In this document: piece after piece, positions 1 through 10,165 of the stretch
Numbering within the stretch: position 1 is the stretch's first letter
Layout: every line of letters begins with the position of its first letter
Source: Hymenobacter monticola
GTDB lineage: Bacteria; Bacteroidota; Bacteroidia; Cytophagales; Hymenobacteraceae
Length of the DNA: 64,000 nt
Direction: 5' to 3'
Assembly: GCF_022811645.1 (NCBI RefSeq)
Contig: NZ_CP094534.1
Span: 1,550,001-1,614,000 of the forward strand
Position numbers and translations under genes: made by a program
The notes under the pieces: model-generated
What the model saw: the letters and a program-made list of their open reading frames with translations, nothing else
Databases searched by the model: none
Told to the model about the DNA's origin: nothing

Positions 1-258
1 ATTGGAATAAAAGCCGGCCGTGGTGGTCCCGGCCACGTTGTCGGCCAGGCGGCCCACCAGGAAATTGCTGGCCTTGAGGGTTTGCACCGGCGAGAGGCGC
101 ACGGTGGCCACTTCCAGCGGAATGTCTTTGTAGGTGGTGTTGACGGCCGTTGTTTCCGGCAAATCCACGTTCAGGTCGGTGCCTTTGTCGCAGCCGGCGA
201 GCGCCGCCAGGGCGGCCACGGCTACGAGGGGCGCACAGCGGCTAGTTAGCCAATTCAT
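1..258 (-). CDS. DUF4270-type lipoprotein, 5' part only (cut by window edge)
   Basis: Reading the minus strand from the ATG at 258 gives 86 codons without a stop, running off the window. The start is a lipoprotein signal: a short charged N-terminus, an Ala/Leu/Val core and a lipobox LAGC at residues 20-23, so the mature protein should be lipid-anchored at Cys23. The sequence after the anchor (DLNVDLPET, then a beta-rich stretch ending in VGRLADNVAG) resembles the start of DUF4270 proteins, which in Cytophagales lie next to the short starch-synthase-like gene and panC. The start overlaps the end of the upstream gene by 17 bp, which suggests translational coupling. The function of DUF4270 is unknown. 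The family call rests on the N-terminus and gene context only. Confidence 0.72.
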   Translation of the reverse strand, partial: MNWLTSRCAPLVAVAALAALAGCDKGTDLNVDLPETTAVNTTYKDIPLEVATVRLSPVQTLKASNFLVGRLADNVAGTTTAGFYSN

Positions 259-1054
259 TGTACAGCGCTAGGTAAGAAGAGTGCAGGTTTTCATCGGTGG
301 CTACCTGGCTGAGCTTGTGGTTGAGGGCGTATTCGTGGAACATGCCGTTCATGTTTTCGCTGAAGTCCTCGTCGGACCGCACCACGGTGTCGGCATATTC
401 CATGCCCATTTTGATGAAGCCGCTGAAATCGGCCGACTTCAGCGAGGCCAGCATCTGGTCGTCGATGTCGAGCATCTTCGCTTTCTCCAGAATGTTGCCC
501 TCGAATTTGTCGTTGAACTCGTTGTTGTAAATCGAGAACACCGACTTGGCGTCCTTGAACACCGGGTCTTTCTTGTAGGTCGTTTTCAGGTACAGCGGAA
601 TCAAACCGGTCATCCAGTCGGAGCAGTGTACGATGTTGGGCGACCAGCCCAGCTTCTTCACCGTTTCGAGCACGCCCTTGCAGAAGAAGATGGCGCGCTC
701 GTCGTTGTCGGCGTAAAACTTGTCGTTTTTGTCGACCAGGGCCGACTTGCGGTGGAAGTAATCCTCGTTGTCGATGAAATAAACCTGCAGTTTGGCCGTC
801 GGGATAGAAGCTACCTTGATAACCAGCGGCTTTTCGTCGTCGCCCACGGCAATGTTGATGCCGGAGAGGCGCACCACTTCGTGCAGCCGGTTTTTGCGTT
901 CGTTGATGATGCCAAAACGCGGCACGAAAATGCGAATTTCGCAGCCCATCTCCTGCATGCTGGCGGGTAGGCGCCGGAGCATTTCAGCTACTTTCGTAGT
1001 CTGCAGAAACGGGTCGATTTCGGTGGCCGCGTAAAGGATTCGTAGCTTCGACAT
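242..1054 (-). CDS. Starch/glycogen synthase catalytic-domain protein (GT5 N-terminal half only)
   Basis: A 270-residue protein starting MSKLRILYAATEIDPF, the layout of the N-terminal Rossmann domain of GT5 glycogen/starch synthases (residues about 4-240: beta strand, loop, then VPRFG and the HCSDWMTGLIPLY segment). Full GlgA is about 480 residues with a second GT-B domain carrying much of the ADP-glucose site; that half is absent here and the next gene is unrelated. It is therefore either a truncated paralogue with a changed role or a non-catalytic domain. It is divergent from panC and shares 17 bp with the downstream DUF4270 lipoprotein gene, so the two are probably co-expressed. A consensus-like promoter lies just upstream. 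Glycogen synthesis itself is not claimed. Confidence 0.8.
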   Translation of the reverse strand: MSKLRILYAATEIDPFLQTTKVAEMLRRLPASMQEMGCEIRIFVPRFGIINERKNRLHEVVRLSGINIAVGDDEKPLVIKVASIPTAKLQVYFIDNEDYFHRKSALVDKNDKFYADNDERAIFFCKGVLETVKKLGWSPNIVHCSDWMTGLIPLYLKTTYKKDPVFKDAKSVFSIYNNEFNDKFEGNILEKAKMLDIDDQMLASLKSADFSGFIKMGMEYADTVVRSDEDFSENMNGMFHEYALNHKLSQVATDENLHSSYLALYNELAN

Positions 1055-1099
1055 AAGGAATTATTGAAGAGAATGGGACAAGGCCATACTATGGGTGCA

Positions 1100-1130
1100 C
1101 AAAATTAAACAATTTTGAGCGGAAAATCAA
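1100..1130 (-). promoter_or_regulatory. Bacteroidota-type promoter for the GT5-domain gene
   Basis: On the minus strand TTG (1130-1128) is followed after 20 nt by TAATTTTG (1107-1100), fitting the Bacteroidota consensus TTG / 19-21 nt / TAnnTTTG. It sits 46 bp upstream of the start at 1054, in the divergent region with panC. Confidence 0.6.
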
Positions 1131-1155
1131 TACAACACGCCCCGGGCCTCGCCCA

Positions 1156-2016
1156 ATGCCTCCCTTCTCTATGCAGATACTAACAACTGCCGCTGCGTTG
1201 CATGCCTACACCGAACAAGCCCGCCAAGCCGGCCAGCGCGTGGGCCTGGTGCCCACCATGGGCGCTTTGCACGACGGCCACCTGCAACTGGTGCAAGCCG
1301 CCCGCGCCGCCTGCGACGTGGTGGTAGCCAGCATCTTTGTGAACCCCACGCAGTTTAACAACGCCGAGGACTTCCGCCTCTACCCGCGGGTGCCGGAGGC
1401 CGATGCGGCCCTGCTGGGGCCGGCCGGCTGCACGGCCCTGTTTGCGCCTTCGGTGGAAGAAATGTACCCCCGCCCTGCGGTGCTGCGGTTTGACTTCGGC
1501 GACCTGGAGCGGGTGATGGAAGGCGCGCACCGCCCCGGCCATTTCAACGGCGTGGCCACGGTGGTGAGCAAATTATTTCACATGGCGCGGCCCCACCAGG
1601 CTTTTTTTGGCCAGAAGGACTGGCAGCAGGTCGCCATCATCCGGCAACTCGTGGCCGACTTATCATTTGACCTCGAAATTGTGACCTGCCCCACCATTCG
1701 GGAAGCCGACGGGCTGGCCATGTCCTCGCGCAACCGCCGCCTCGACGCCACCGCCCGCGCTGTGGCGCCGCTGCTGCACCGGGTGCTGGAAACGGCCGCC
1801 GCGCAAGTGCGCCAGGGCGTGCCGCCTACGCAGGTGAAAGCCGCTGCTGATGCCGCCCTGGCCGCCGAGCCGCTCCTGACGCCCGAGTACGTGGAAGTGG
1901 CCGACGCCGAAACCCTGCAGCCGCTGGACGCCTATGTGCCCGGCCGCGCCGTGGTGCTGTGCCTGGCGGCCCACCTGGGCGGCGTGCGCCTGATTGATAA
2001 CGTGGTGGTGGACTAG
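1156..2016 (+). CDS. panC: Pantoate--beta-alanine ligase (pantothenate synthetase)
   Basis: Catalyses ATP-dependent condensation of pantoate and beta-alanine to pantothenate, the last step of vitamin B5 synthesis, in the cytosol. The 286-residue protein has the nucleotidyltransferase HxGH motif (PTMGALHDGH, His39 and His42), the FVNPTQF strand, the FFGQKDWQQ segment and SSRNRRL, all standard PanC features, and a normal length. A second in-frame ATG at 1171 would give a 281-residue protein starting MQILTT; this may be the true start, as the five residues before it are not a family feature. It is divergent from the GT5 gene and upstream of the flippase-like gene. No other pantothenate gene is in the window. 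Confidence 0.96.
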   Translation: MPPFSMQILTTAAALHAYTEQARQAGQRVGLVPTMGALHDGHLQLVQAARAACDVVVASIFVNPTQFNNAEDFRLYPRVPEADAALLGPAGCTALFAPSVEEMYPRPAVLRFDFGDLERVMEGAHRPGHFNGVATVVSKLFHMARPHQAFFGQKDWQQVAIIRQLVADLSFDLEIVTCPTIREADGLAMSSRNRRLDATARAVAPLLHRVLETAAAQVRQGVPPTQVKAAADAALAAEPLLTPEYVEVADAETLQPLDAYVPGRAVVLCLAAHLGGVRLIDNVVVD

Positions 2017-2054
2017 CGCCGCCGGATTGCCAAGGCGCGGGGCGCAAGTCGCTT

Positions 2055-2062
2055 TACCTTTG
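2055..2062 (+). promoter_or_regulatory. Probable -7 promoter element (TACCTTTG)
   Basis: TACCTTTG, a full match to TAnnTTTG, 48 bp upstream of the TTG start at 2110. The nearest upstream TTG is 25 nt away, further than usual, so only the -7 half is supported. Confidence 0.4.
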
Positions 2063-2109
2063 CAGGAATTTTCTGGCGGGCGCTCTTTTTCGCCCATTCG
2101 ACTTTCTCA

Positions 2110-3156
2110 TTGAAAACGGTTTTCACGGTTCTTAAGTACGCGCTGCTGCTGAGCATTTCAGGCGCGCTGATGTGGTACGCGGTGCGGGGGCAGGACCTCT
2201 CGCGCATTGGCCACTACATTGCCACGGCCAACTATTTCTGGCTGGCCGTCACGCTGTCGCTGTCGGTGCTGGGCTATTTCAGCCGGGCCTACCGCTGGCA
2301 GATGCAGCTCAAGGCCGCGCAAAATCCGGCCCCGTACTGGCACGTGTACCACGCCAGCATGGTGGGCAACCTGGCCAACCTGGTGCTGCCGCGTATGGGC
2401 GAGGTCATCCGCTGCTCGGTGCTGCGGCGCACGAGCGGCGTGCCGGTGCAGGTGGCCATTGGCACGGTGGTAACGGAGCGGGTGATTGACGTGCTGGTGC
2501 TGCTGGGCCTGCTGAGCACGCTGCTGCTGCTGGATTTCCAGACGTTCTGGAAGTTTGTGACCGTCGATATTCTCGGCAGCCGCTACGATTCGCTGGCCCG
2601 CAACCCGCTGCCGCTGGCCATTGCGGGCGTGGTGGGAATTATTCTGCTTGTGGTCACGGGCTTTGCGCTGTTTCGCAACCTGGAGCGGCTGCGGCAGAAT
2701 GCGTTTTTCAACAAGGCCGTGCTGTTTGTGAAAGGCTTGCTGGCGGGCGTATTCAGCGTGCTGAAGCTGGAAAATAAGTGGTTATTCCTCCTGCACACGT
2801 TGTTCACCTGGGTAGTGTACTACCTGATGGACTACCTGGCCTTCTTCTGCTTTCCCGAAACCTATAACCTCGACATGCGCGCCGGCTTGGCCGTGCTCAC
2901 GTTTGGGGCGTTTGGCATGGCGGCGCCGGTGGCGGGCGGCATCGGGCCGTTTCACGTGCTGGTGCAGGGCGTGCTCATCGTGTATGGCATCAGCAAAGAA
3001 GCCGGCATTGCCTACGCATTGGTGGTACACGGCGCCCAGACGCTGCTGGTGGTGCTCATGGGCGGCATCAGCTTCATTGCCGTGGCCGCCGCCGACAAAG
3101 GCAGCGTAGCCGCCGAAGCCGAAGCCATTGCCGACGAGCCGCTTACCAGTGAGTAA
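2110..3156 (+). CDS. Flippase-like integral membrane protein (LPG synthase TM region / YbhN family)
   Basis: A 348-residue polytopic membrane protein with about eight hydrophobic segments, matching the lysylphosphatidylglycerol synthase transmembrane/UPF0104 family. Recognisable family features are the early FSRAYRWQMQ turn after the second membrane span, the LVLPRMGEVIRCSVL segment (about residues 93-107) and the glycine-rich GGIGPFHVLVQG loop near residue 280. Members are thought to move or modify lipids or polyprenyl-linked substrates; the substrate cannot be told from sequence. The start is TTG: the first in-frame ATG would delete the first membrane segment. It follows panC by 93 bp and has its own -7-like element. 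Confidence 0.85.
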   Translation: MKTVFTVLKYALLLSISGALMWYAVRGQDLSRIGHYIATANYFWLAVTLSLSVLGYFSRAYRWQMQLKAAQNPAPYWHVYHASMVGNLANLVLPRMGEVIRCSVLRRTSGVPVQVAIGTVVTERVIDVLVLLGLLSTLLLLDFQTFWKFVTVDILGSRYDSLARNPLPLAIAGVVGIILLVVTGFALFRNLERLRQNAFFNKAVLFVKGLLAGVFSVLKLENKWLFLLHTLFTWVVYYLMDYLAFFCFPETYNLDMRAGLAVLTFGAFGMAAPVAGGIGPFHVLVQGVLIVYGISKEAGIAYALVVHGAQTLLVVLMGGISFIAVAAADKGSVAAEAEAIADEPLTSE

Positions 3157-3162
3157 GCGGAC

Positions 3163-3228
3163 TGGTGGGTGAGTGGGTTGGGGGAATAGAACACCTGCCT
3201 GCTGCTCCACCAACCCACTCACCCACCA
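3163..3228. repeat. Intergenic inverted repeat, G/T-arm type
   Basis: Two 19-bp arms (3163-3181 and 3210-3228) are exact reverse complements around a 28-nt loop. The first arm contains no C. It fills the gap between two plus-strand genes and has no T-tract directly after it. It belongs to the family discussed in the findings. Confidence 0.85.
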
Positions 3229-3240
3229 ACCCATCAGAAT

Positions 3241-3720
3241 ATGTGGACGAAAGATAAAATTCTCAGCCGCGAACAACTGCCGGCCACCGTGGCGGCCTGG
3301 CGCGAACAGGGCCGCAAAGTGGTGTTCACCAACGGTTGCTTCGATTTGCTGCACCTCGGCCACGTCGACTACCTGGAGCAGGCCCGGAACCTGGGCGACG
3401 CCCTGGTAGTGGGCCTGAACACCGACGCTTCGGTAGGCGCCCTCAAGCCCGGCCGGCCCATTCAGGACGAGGACGCGCGGGCGCGCATTCTGGCGTCTTT
3501 AGCGTTTGTGGATGCCGTGGTGCTGTTCGGCGAGCCCACGCCGCTGGCCCTCATCGAACTCGTGCAGCCCGACGTGCTGGTGAAGGGCGATGACTACGCC
3601 ATCGACGGAATTGTGGGGCATGAGTTGGTGTTAAATAGGGGCGGACAGGTGCTCACCGTGCCATTAGTGCCGGGCTATAGCACCTCGCGTATCGTGGAGC
3701 GCATTTTGCGTACTACGTAG
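3241..3720 (+). CDS. rfaE2: D-glycero-beta-D-manno-heptose 1-phosphate adenylyltransferase
   Basis: A 159-residue cytidylyltransferase-fold protein corresponding to the C-terminal (adenylyltransferase) half of HldE/RfaE. The motif FTNGCFDLLHLGH holds the catalytic HxGH (His38, His41); DDYAIDGIVGHELV and YSTSRIVERI near the end are typical of the family. It would make ADP-heptose from heptose-1-phosphate and ATP for lipopolysaccharide core synthesis. The kinase half (RfaE1) is not adjacent, as is common where the two activities are separate genes. It lies between the flippase-like gene and a membrane zinc peptidase, all on the plus strand, which fits an envelope-related group. Confidence 0.93.
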   Translation: MWTKDKILSREQLPATVAAWREQGRKVVFTNGCFDLLHLGHVDYLEQARNLGDALVVGLNTDASVGALKPGRPIQDEDARARILASLAFVDAVVLFGEPTPLALIELVQPDVLVKGDDYAIDGIVGHELVLNRGGQVLTVPLVPGYSTSRIVERILRTT

Positions 3721-3748
3721 CAGTATTCACCCTTTTTCTCTTTCAGCC

Positions 3749-4426
3749 ATGTATTTCCTGTTGATTTTGCTGATGCTCGTTAGCTTCGGCATTCAGTGGC
3801 GTCTGCGCAGCAAGTTCAAGCAGTACGCGCAAGTGGGCCTGCATGCCAATTTGACCGGCGCCCAGATTGCCGAGCTTATGCTGGCCGACCACGGTATTAC
3901 CGATGTGCGCATCATCAGCACCGACGGTAGCCTCACCGACCACTACAACCCCACCGACAAAACCGTGAACCTGAGCGAGGGCGTGTACGCCGAGCGCAGT
4001 GCCGCTGCGGCCGCCATTGCCGCCCACGAATGCGGCCACGCCGTGCAGCACGCCACGGCCTACTCCATGCTGCAGTTCCGCTCGGCCATGGTGCCCGCCC
4101 TGAGCGCCGTGTCCACCTATATGCCGTGGATTCTGCTGGCCGGCGTGTTCATGATTAACCGCTCGCTGATTCCGCTGGGCGTGGGCATTGCGTTGTTTTC
4201 GCTCACCACGCTCTTTTCCTTCGTCACCCTGCCCGTAGAATTCGACGCCTCGCGCCGGGCCCTGGCTTGGATGGACAAGCGCGGCGTGGTGACCACCCAG
4301 GAGCACGCCATGGCCAAGGACGCCCTCTGGTGGGCGGCCATGACCTACGTGGTGGCCGCCATCAGTTCCCTGGCTACACTGCTTTACTACGTAAGCATTT
4401 TCATGAGCGGCAGCCGGCGCAACTAA
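3749..4426 (+). CDS. Membrane zinc metallopeptidase, YugP family (Zn_peptidase_2)
   Basis: A 225-residue protein with one N-terminal membrane segment (residues 1-18), then a soluble stretch with AAHECGHAVQHA (zinc ligands His93, His97; catalytic Glu94), and two or three hydrophobic segments at about 120-165 and 200-218. This layout is that of the uncharacterised neutral zinc metallopeptidase family PF04298 (B. subtilis YugP). The family is conserved, but its substrates are not known. It begins 28 bp after rfaE2 and is followed by a strong terminator. Confidence 0.9.
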   Translation: MYFLLILLMLVSFGIQWRLRSKFKQYAQVGLHANLTGAQIAELMLADHGITDVRIISTDGSLTDHYNPTDKTVNLSEGVYAERSAAAAAIAAHECGHAVQHATAYSMLQFRSAMVPALSAVSTYMPWILLAGVFMINRSLIPLGVGIALFSLTTLFSFVTLPVEFDASRRALAWMDKRGVVTTQEHAMAKDALWWAAMTYVVAAISSLATLLYYVSIFMSGSRRN

Positions 4427-4442
4427 AGCCGCGCATTTCATT

Positions 4443-4480
4443 GAAAAAGCCGCTGCTTCGGTTGAGGTAGCGGCTTTTTC
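4443..4480 (+). terminator. Rho-independent terminator (works in both directions)
   Basis: Twelve-base arms 4443-4454 and 4469-4480 pair perfectly, with A and T runs inside the arms, so it can stop transcription from both sides. It lies between the zinc peptidase (+) and the T9SS protein (-). Confidence 0.85.
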
Positions 4481-4547
4481 GCGTTCAGGCTCCGTGGTAG
4501 TATCAGATGTGCGGGTTTAAGATTTCGTTGGATTGGCGGTGTGGGAT

Positions 4548-6434
4548 TTAACGAATTACTTCCACATAGCCTTTCAACTGCTGGCCTGAGCGGCGGTTGC
4601 GTAGCAGGTAATAATAGATGCCCGCGGCTTGATTCGGGGCATTCCAGCGGTTATCGTATCGCTCCTGCCGGTACACCAGGCCACCCCAGCGGTTGTAAAT
4701 ACTTATACTCCAGTCGGCTGCCTGCAGGCCGGCGAGGCGAAAGGCTTCGTTGGCCGCGTCGGCATTGGGGGTGATGACGTTGGGGACCTGGCAAGCTATT
4801 GCTACCGTTGTATCGGCGCGGGTGCAGCCCTGATAATTGCTTACCTCTACCCAGTACGTGCCCGGTGTGCTGACATTGAGCTGATTACCGGTTGAATTGT
4901 CCGACCAGCGAGTGGTGCTGCCGGCCGGTTGCGTGGGCAGGGAAAGCAAGGTTGGGCCAGCGCATAGCCACACTGTGTCGGGAAGTGCTACGTTGGGCAC
5001 CGGGGAGATGATGAGGTTTCGAAAGGAGAAGTAGTACTGGCCCCGCAGGGTGGTCGAAAGCTTGATGCGGTAGGTGCCGGCTACCGGGTAAGCCCGTGCG
5101 GCCGAGGGCCCCTGCACCGAATCGGCCGCGCCGGTCAGCGGGTCGTAAAAGGTCCAGGTAAGGGGGCCGGTGCCGGTCGGGATTTCGTAGGGCGCAAACG
5201 ACACCGTCGCTCCTGCGCAGGCGGTTTCAGCCATGTAATCGAGGGAGGGCGGCTGCAGGCGCACGATGTTCTGCAGGTTATGGTCGCTAATGCCCGTAAT
5301 GTTGTTGACCGCCACCGTCGGTAATCCGACGGGACGGTAATTCACGTCCAGCCCCCGTCGGTTGGGACGGTCTATTATGCCGAGGGTGTTGCCGGAAATA
5401 GCATAGATGCGACCATCGGGGCCAATTTCGATATCTCCCATCGCCCGAAAATCAGGGTCGGTGAGCAACGATTTGCGGATGACAAATTTGGAATTGCGAA
5501 TGGCTGCCGTTGACCCCGCCCGTAAGTCGTACTGGTATAGGATGGCAGCATCAAAAGCATTGCCGGGGCCAAGAAGCCTTCCTTGGGTCTGGTAAAGCTT
5601 AGAAGCATCGGCCGAAAACTCAAAGTCGTAGATAAACGAGTTGGCTACGTCGGTGTCCAGTACTTGCGCATTGCTCAAAAGCCCGGTGGCCCCGTCAAAA
5701 TCAAACAGTTCGACGGGCGCATAAAGCCCGGCCCGCACCAGATGCCGGCCATCCGGCGCAAATTTCATCATGCTGATGTTTGTGCTTGGGCGGCTACCGG
5801 CGCTGGCCACGGGCGTTGCATTAACACCAGCCGGGGTCACCAAAAAGCTGTAGAAAGTGCTGTTGCCCAGCCCATGTACCACTACCCACACATCGCGGCG
5901 GTTGCTGTGCTGCATGCCCACCACGCCCTCGGTGATTTTGCTGCTAAGGGTAGGCGTGGGCAAGCGCACATTGCGCACAGCCGTGACGCCGCCCAGCCCA
6001 CCCCGAAGCGACATATCGACTTCGGTGTAGGACAGACCTCCGTTGAGTAGATTTTGCTGGGCGTCGGTGGTGAAGACGTAATAAAGCGACTGGCTGCCGG
6101 GGCGCTGCACAATCAGCGTGCTGTGATGGGCACCGAATCCGGCGTTGAGTTGGGCAACGGCTCCGTCGCAGGTGCTACAGGCGTTGGTCATGGGGTTGTG
6201 CTGGCTGTCCCAAACCGTGTTGCCATTGGTGTAGAACAGGAGCCGGCCACTGGCGTCGGAAATAGCGGAGCAACCGCCGGCCGAGTGCCGGAAGCTGGTG
6301 GCGAAAAAGGCCGGTCCCGAGGGCCGAAAGTTCAGCCCGTACAGAAAGTTGAAAGCCCAGTTGTTATTCTCGCCCTGCGCACACGCCTGCCCACCACCCG
6401 TCAACAATAGCAAAAGAAGAGTAAGCAAACGCAT
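4548..6434 (-). CDS. T9SS type-B sorting-domain surface protein (gliding-motility-type C-terminus)
   Basis: A 628-residue exported protein. The ATG at 6434 gives a good signal peptide (MRLLTLLLLLL, cleavage after QACAQ); an upstream ATG at 6473 adds 13 residues that do not fit a signal. The middle is a propeller-like region (blades near GRLLFYTNGNTVWD, VVHGLGNSTFYSF, IEIGPDGRIYAI), followed by a PKD/Ig-like stretch. The end, from VPNVITPNADAANEAF to YYYLLRNRRSGQQL and KGYVEVIR, is the gliding-motility-associated C-terminal domain that directs secretion through the type IX system. It is probably displayed on the cell surface; ligand unknown. Confidence 0.88.
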   Translation of the reverse strand: MRLLTLLLLLLTGGGQACAQGENNNWAFNFLYGLNFRPSGPAFFATSFRHSAGGCSAISDASGRLLFYTNGNTVWDSQHNPMTNACSTCDGAVAQLNAGFGAHHSTLIVQRPGSQSLYYVFTTDAQQNLLNGGLSYTEVDMSLRGGLGGVTAVRNVRLPTPTLSSKITEGVVGMQHSNRRDVWVVVHGLGNSTFYSFLVTPAGVNATPVASAGSRPSTNISMMKFAPDGRHLVRAGLYAPVELFDFDGATGLLSNAQVLDTDVANSFIYDFEFSADASKLYQTQGRLLGPGNAFDAAILYQYDLRAGSTAAIRNSKFVIRKSLLTDPDFRAMGDIEIGPDGRIYAISGNTLGIIDRPNRRGLDVNYRPVGLPTVAVNNITGISDHNLQNIVRLQPPSLDYMAETACAGATVSFAPYEIPTGTGPLTWTFYDPLTGAADSVQGPSAARAYPVAGTYRIKLSTTLRGQYYFSFRNLIISPVPNVALPDTVWLCAGPTLLSLPTQPAGSTTRWSDNSTGNQLNVSTPGTYWVEVSNYQGCTRADTTVAIACQVPNVITPNADAANEAFRLAGLQAADWSISIYNRWGGLVYRQERYDNRWNAPNQAAGIYYYLLRNRRSGQQLKGYVEVIR

Positions 6435-6581
6435 GGGCAGTAGCACGAAGAGAGAACAAACTTCTTGGAACAATTGGGCAGCGCAAAAATTGAGCCCATC
6501 GCAGCCGGTGCCCCAGCTAAAACGAGCACGCCCCGCCGAATGAACGACGGGGCGTGATTAGTATCAGGCTTCCAGGGGTTG

Positions 6582-8246
<1,665 letters not shown>

Positions 8247-8520
8247 GGGAGTCGGGGAGGGGCTGGTGGACGAATTGCAGCCGCAAAGAACGACACCCGC
8301 GGCTTGCAAGCCATGCGCCGTCCGTGGGGTTTTGCCGGCCTTGCGTCGAGTAGTGCCGGCCATTGTGCTGCGTTTCGGGCACGTTTCCTGACCGCTACAT
8401 CTTATCATCACGTTTTTAGCGTAAACTTGTATTCCCTTCCCTTTCCCGTTTCAGCCACTTTCTCTTTTTCACCTTCCTGCCCACCCCTCGCACTCCTACC
8501 CACGAGCTTACACATTTAGT

Positions 8521-9837
8521 ATGGAACCAACCGACCACTTGCTGGCCGAAGCCCAGCGCTACGGCTACGTGGAAGCCGGCGGCGTGTGGCTGCGCCCCGT
8601 GCTTGCCCAGCCCGCCCGCCAGATTGGCCTGGTCAAAGAAACGGACGACGCGGCGCTGCTCTATTTCGCCCAACGCTTTGAAACGCTAAGCGCCAAGATT
8701 GATGCCTTGCTGGCCAAAATGGAAGCCAGCGATAACAAAGGCTCCTTCCTCATGAAGGCCCTGCACCTCAAAGAGCAGCTGCAAACCTTCGACGGCCTCG
8801 GCGATTTTGAGGCCCTGCACCGCCGTCTCACCGACGCCGAAGACGCCATTGGTGTAACGGTGGCCCAGAACCGGGAGAAAAACCTGGCTACCAAGCTCGG
8901 TTTCATCAAGGAAGCCGAGGCCCTGCGCGACACCGTGGAGTGGGTATCGGCCAGCGAAAAGGTAAAGGACCTGCGCCAGGGCTGGCTCAAAACCGGCCCC
9001 GTCGACAAGGGCATGACCGAGCAGCTGGAAAGCCGTTTCCAGGCCGCCATCCAGGAGTTCTTCGACCGGCGCAAGGCGTTCCAGTCCGACAAGAAAGCCA
9101 TGGTGACGCGGGTGCAGAACCGTTACCGCGACCTCATTCAGCAGGCCGAAAGCCTGAAAGATTCCGACCAGTTCGAAACCACCTCGCGCCAGCTCAAGCA
9201 GCTGCAGCAGGCGTGGCGTGAAGTGAACGGCACGCTGCCCAAAAAGCAGGCTTCCGAACTCTGGACGCGCTTTCGCGCCGCCAACAACCACTTCTTCGAG
9301 CGCCTCAAAACGCACATTGCCTCCCAGCAGGCCGCCAGTGCCGGCACCGCCGCTACGCCCGACGTGCTGCTGGCCCGTAAACGCGCCCTGGCCGAACGCG
9401 CCGAGGCGCTGATGAGCGTGCCGCCGCAGGAGGCTATTCATCAGGCCAAAGCCTTGCAGGCCGAATGGAAGCAGGTGGGCACCGTGCGGGGCGAAGAGTC
9501 GGACCGCATCTGGCAGCGCTTCATGGTGGCTTGCGACAAGATATTCGAGCTCAGTGCGTTGGAGTACCACCTGCGCAAGCGCGCCGCCACCGAGCCCGTG
9601 CCTACCGCCCCGGCCGAGCGCGCCCGCTTCCGGGCCAGCACGTTGCGCGAGTTGCTCAAGGACGACCACGCCGAGCTCGAAACCTTGCGCGACAACCTCG
9701 ACAAGCTCAGCCCCAGCGCGGCCAACGAGTCGTTCCGGCAGATGCTGCAAACCAAAATCCGTTCGTTTGAGCGCAAAATCCGCACGAAAAACGACCTGAT
9801 TGCGCTGTTTACCCAGCAGGCGCAGGCCGCTGGCTAA
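8521..9837 (+). CDS. DUF349 domain-containing protein
   Basis: A 438-residue, highly charged, helical protein with about five repeats of the DUF349 module, each of roughly 65-75 residues ending in LWxRFRAANNxFFE-like text (for example ELWTRFRAANNHFFERL near 255, RIWQRFMVACDKIFEL near 335). No signal peptide or membrane segment, so probably cytosolic. DUF349 proteins are widespread in Bacteroidota and Actinobacteria; their role is unsettled. It is divergent from ettA across a 274-bp region in which I see no further gene. Confidence 0.9.
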   Translation: MEPTDHLLAEAQRYGYVEAGGVWLRPVLAQPARQIGLVKETDDAALLYFAQRFETLSAKIDALLAKMEASDNKGSFLMKALHLKEQLQTFDGLGDFEALHRRLTDAEDAIGVTVAQNREKNLATKLGFIKEAEALRDTVEWVSASEKVKDLRQGWLKTGPVDKGMTEQLESRFQAAIQEFFDRRKAFQSDKKAMVTRVQNRYRDLIQQAESLKDSDQFETTSRQLKQLQQAWREVNGTLPKKQASELWTRFRAANNHFFERLKTHIASQQAASAGTAATPDVLLARKRALAERAEALMSVPPQEAIHQAKALQAEWKQVGTVRGEESDRIWQRFMVACDKIFELSALEYHLRKRAATEPVPTAPAERARFRASTLRELLKDDHAELETLRDNLDKLSPSAANESFRQMLQTKIRSFERKIRTKNDLIALFTQQAQAAG

Positions 9838-9845
9838 CTTTGGTC

Positions 9846-9871
9846 GGGCTTTTGCGTTGTCGCAAAAGCCC
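9846..9871 (+). terminator. Hairpin after the DUF349 gene
   Basis: Eleven-base arms 9846-9856 and 9861-9871 pair around a four-base loop, 9 bp after the stop codon. No long T run follows, so it may be a weak terminator or an mRNA 3'-end stabiliser. Confidence 0.5.
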
Positions 9872-9885
9872 CGGTTTAGAGGACC

Positions 9886-9915
9886 TTGTTTCTTAACTGG
9901 AAATTGTTACCTTCG
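9886..9915 (+). promoter_or_regulatory. Bacteroidota-type promoter for the DUF2795 gene
   Basis: TTG (9886-9888), 19 nt, then TACCTTCG (9908-9915), one base off TAnnTTTG; 26 bp upstream of the ATG at 9941. Confidence 0.5.
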
Positions 9916-9940
9916 CCAACCTTTTTTTATCCGACTCCCT

Positions 9941-10162
9941 ATGTATTGGACACTCGAACTGGCTTCTTACCTGGAAGATGCTCCCTGGCCGGCCACCAAA
10001 GACGAACTGATTGACTTTTCCATCCGCTCGGGTGCGCCCATGGAAGTGGTAGAAAACCTCCAAGCCCTGGAAGACGACGGCCAGCCCTACGAGAACATCG
10101 AGGAAGTGTGGCCCGACTACCCCACCAAGGAGGACTTCATGTTCAACGAGGACGAGTATTAA
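9941..10162 (+). CDS. DUF2795 domain-containing small protein
   Basis: A 73-residue acidic protein starting MYWTLELASYLEDAPWPATK and ending in MFNEDEY. The pattern (helical start, PWPATKDELIDF, then SGAPMEVVENLQ and DDGQPYENIEEVWPDYPTKEDF) is that of the short DUF2795 proteins common in Cytophagales and Flavobacteria. Function unknown; the size and acidity suggest a cytosolic regulator. The start at 9941 is chosen because the family begins at this Met and a promoter-like element lies 26 bp upstream. Confidence 0.85.
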   Translation: MYWTLELASYLEDAPWPATKDELIDFSIRSGAPMEVVENLQALEDDGQPYENIEEVWPDYPTKEDFMFNEDEY

Positions 10163-10165
10163 TGG

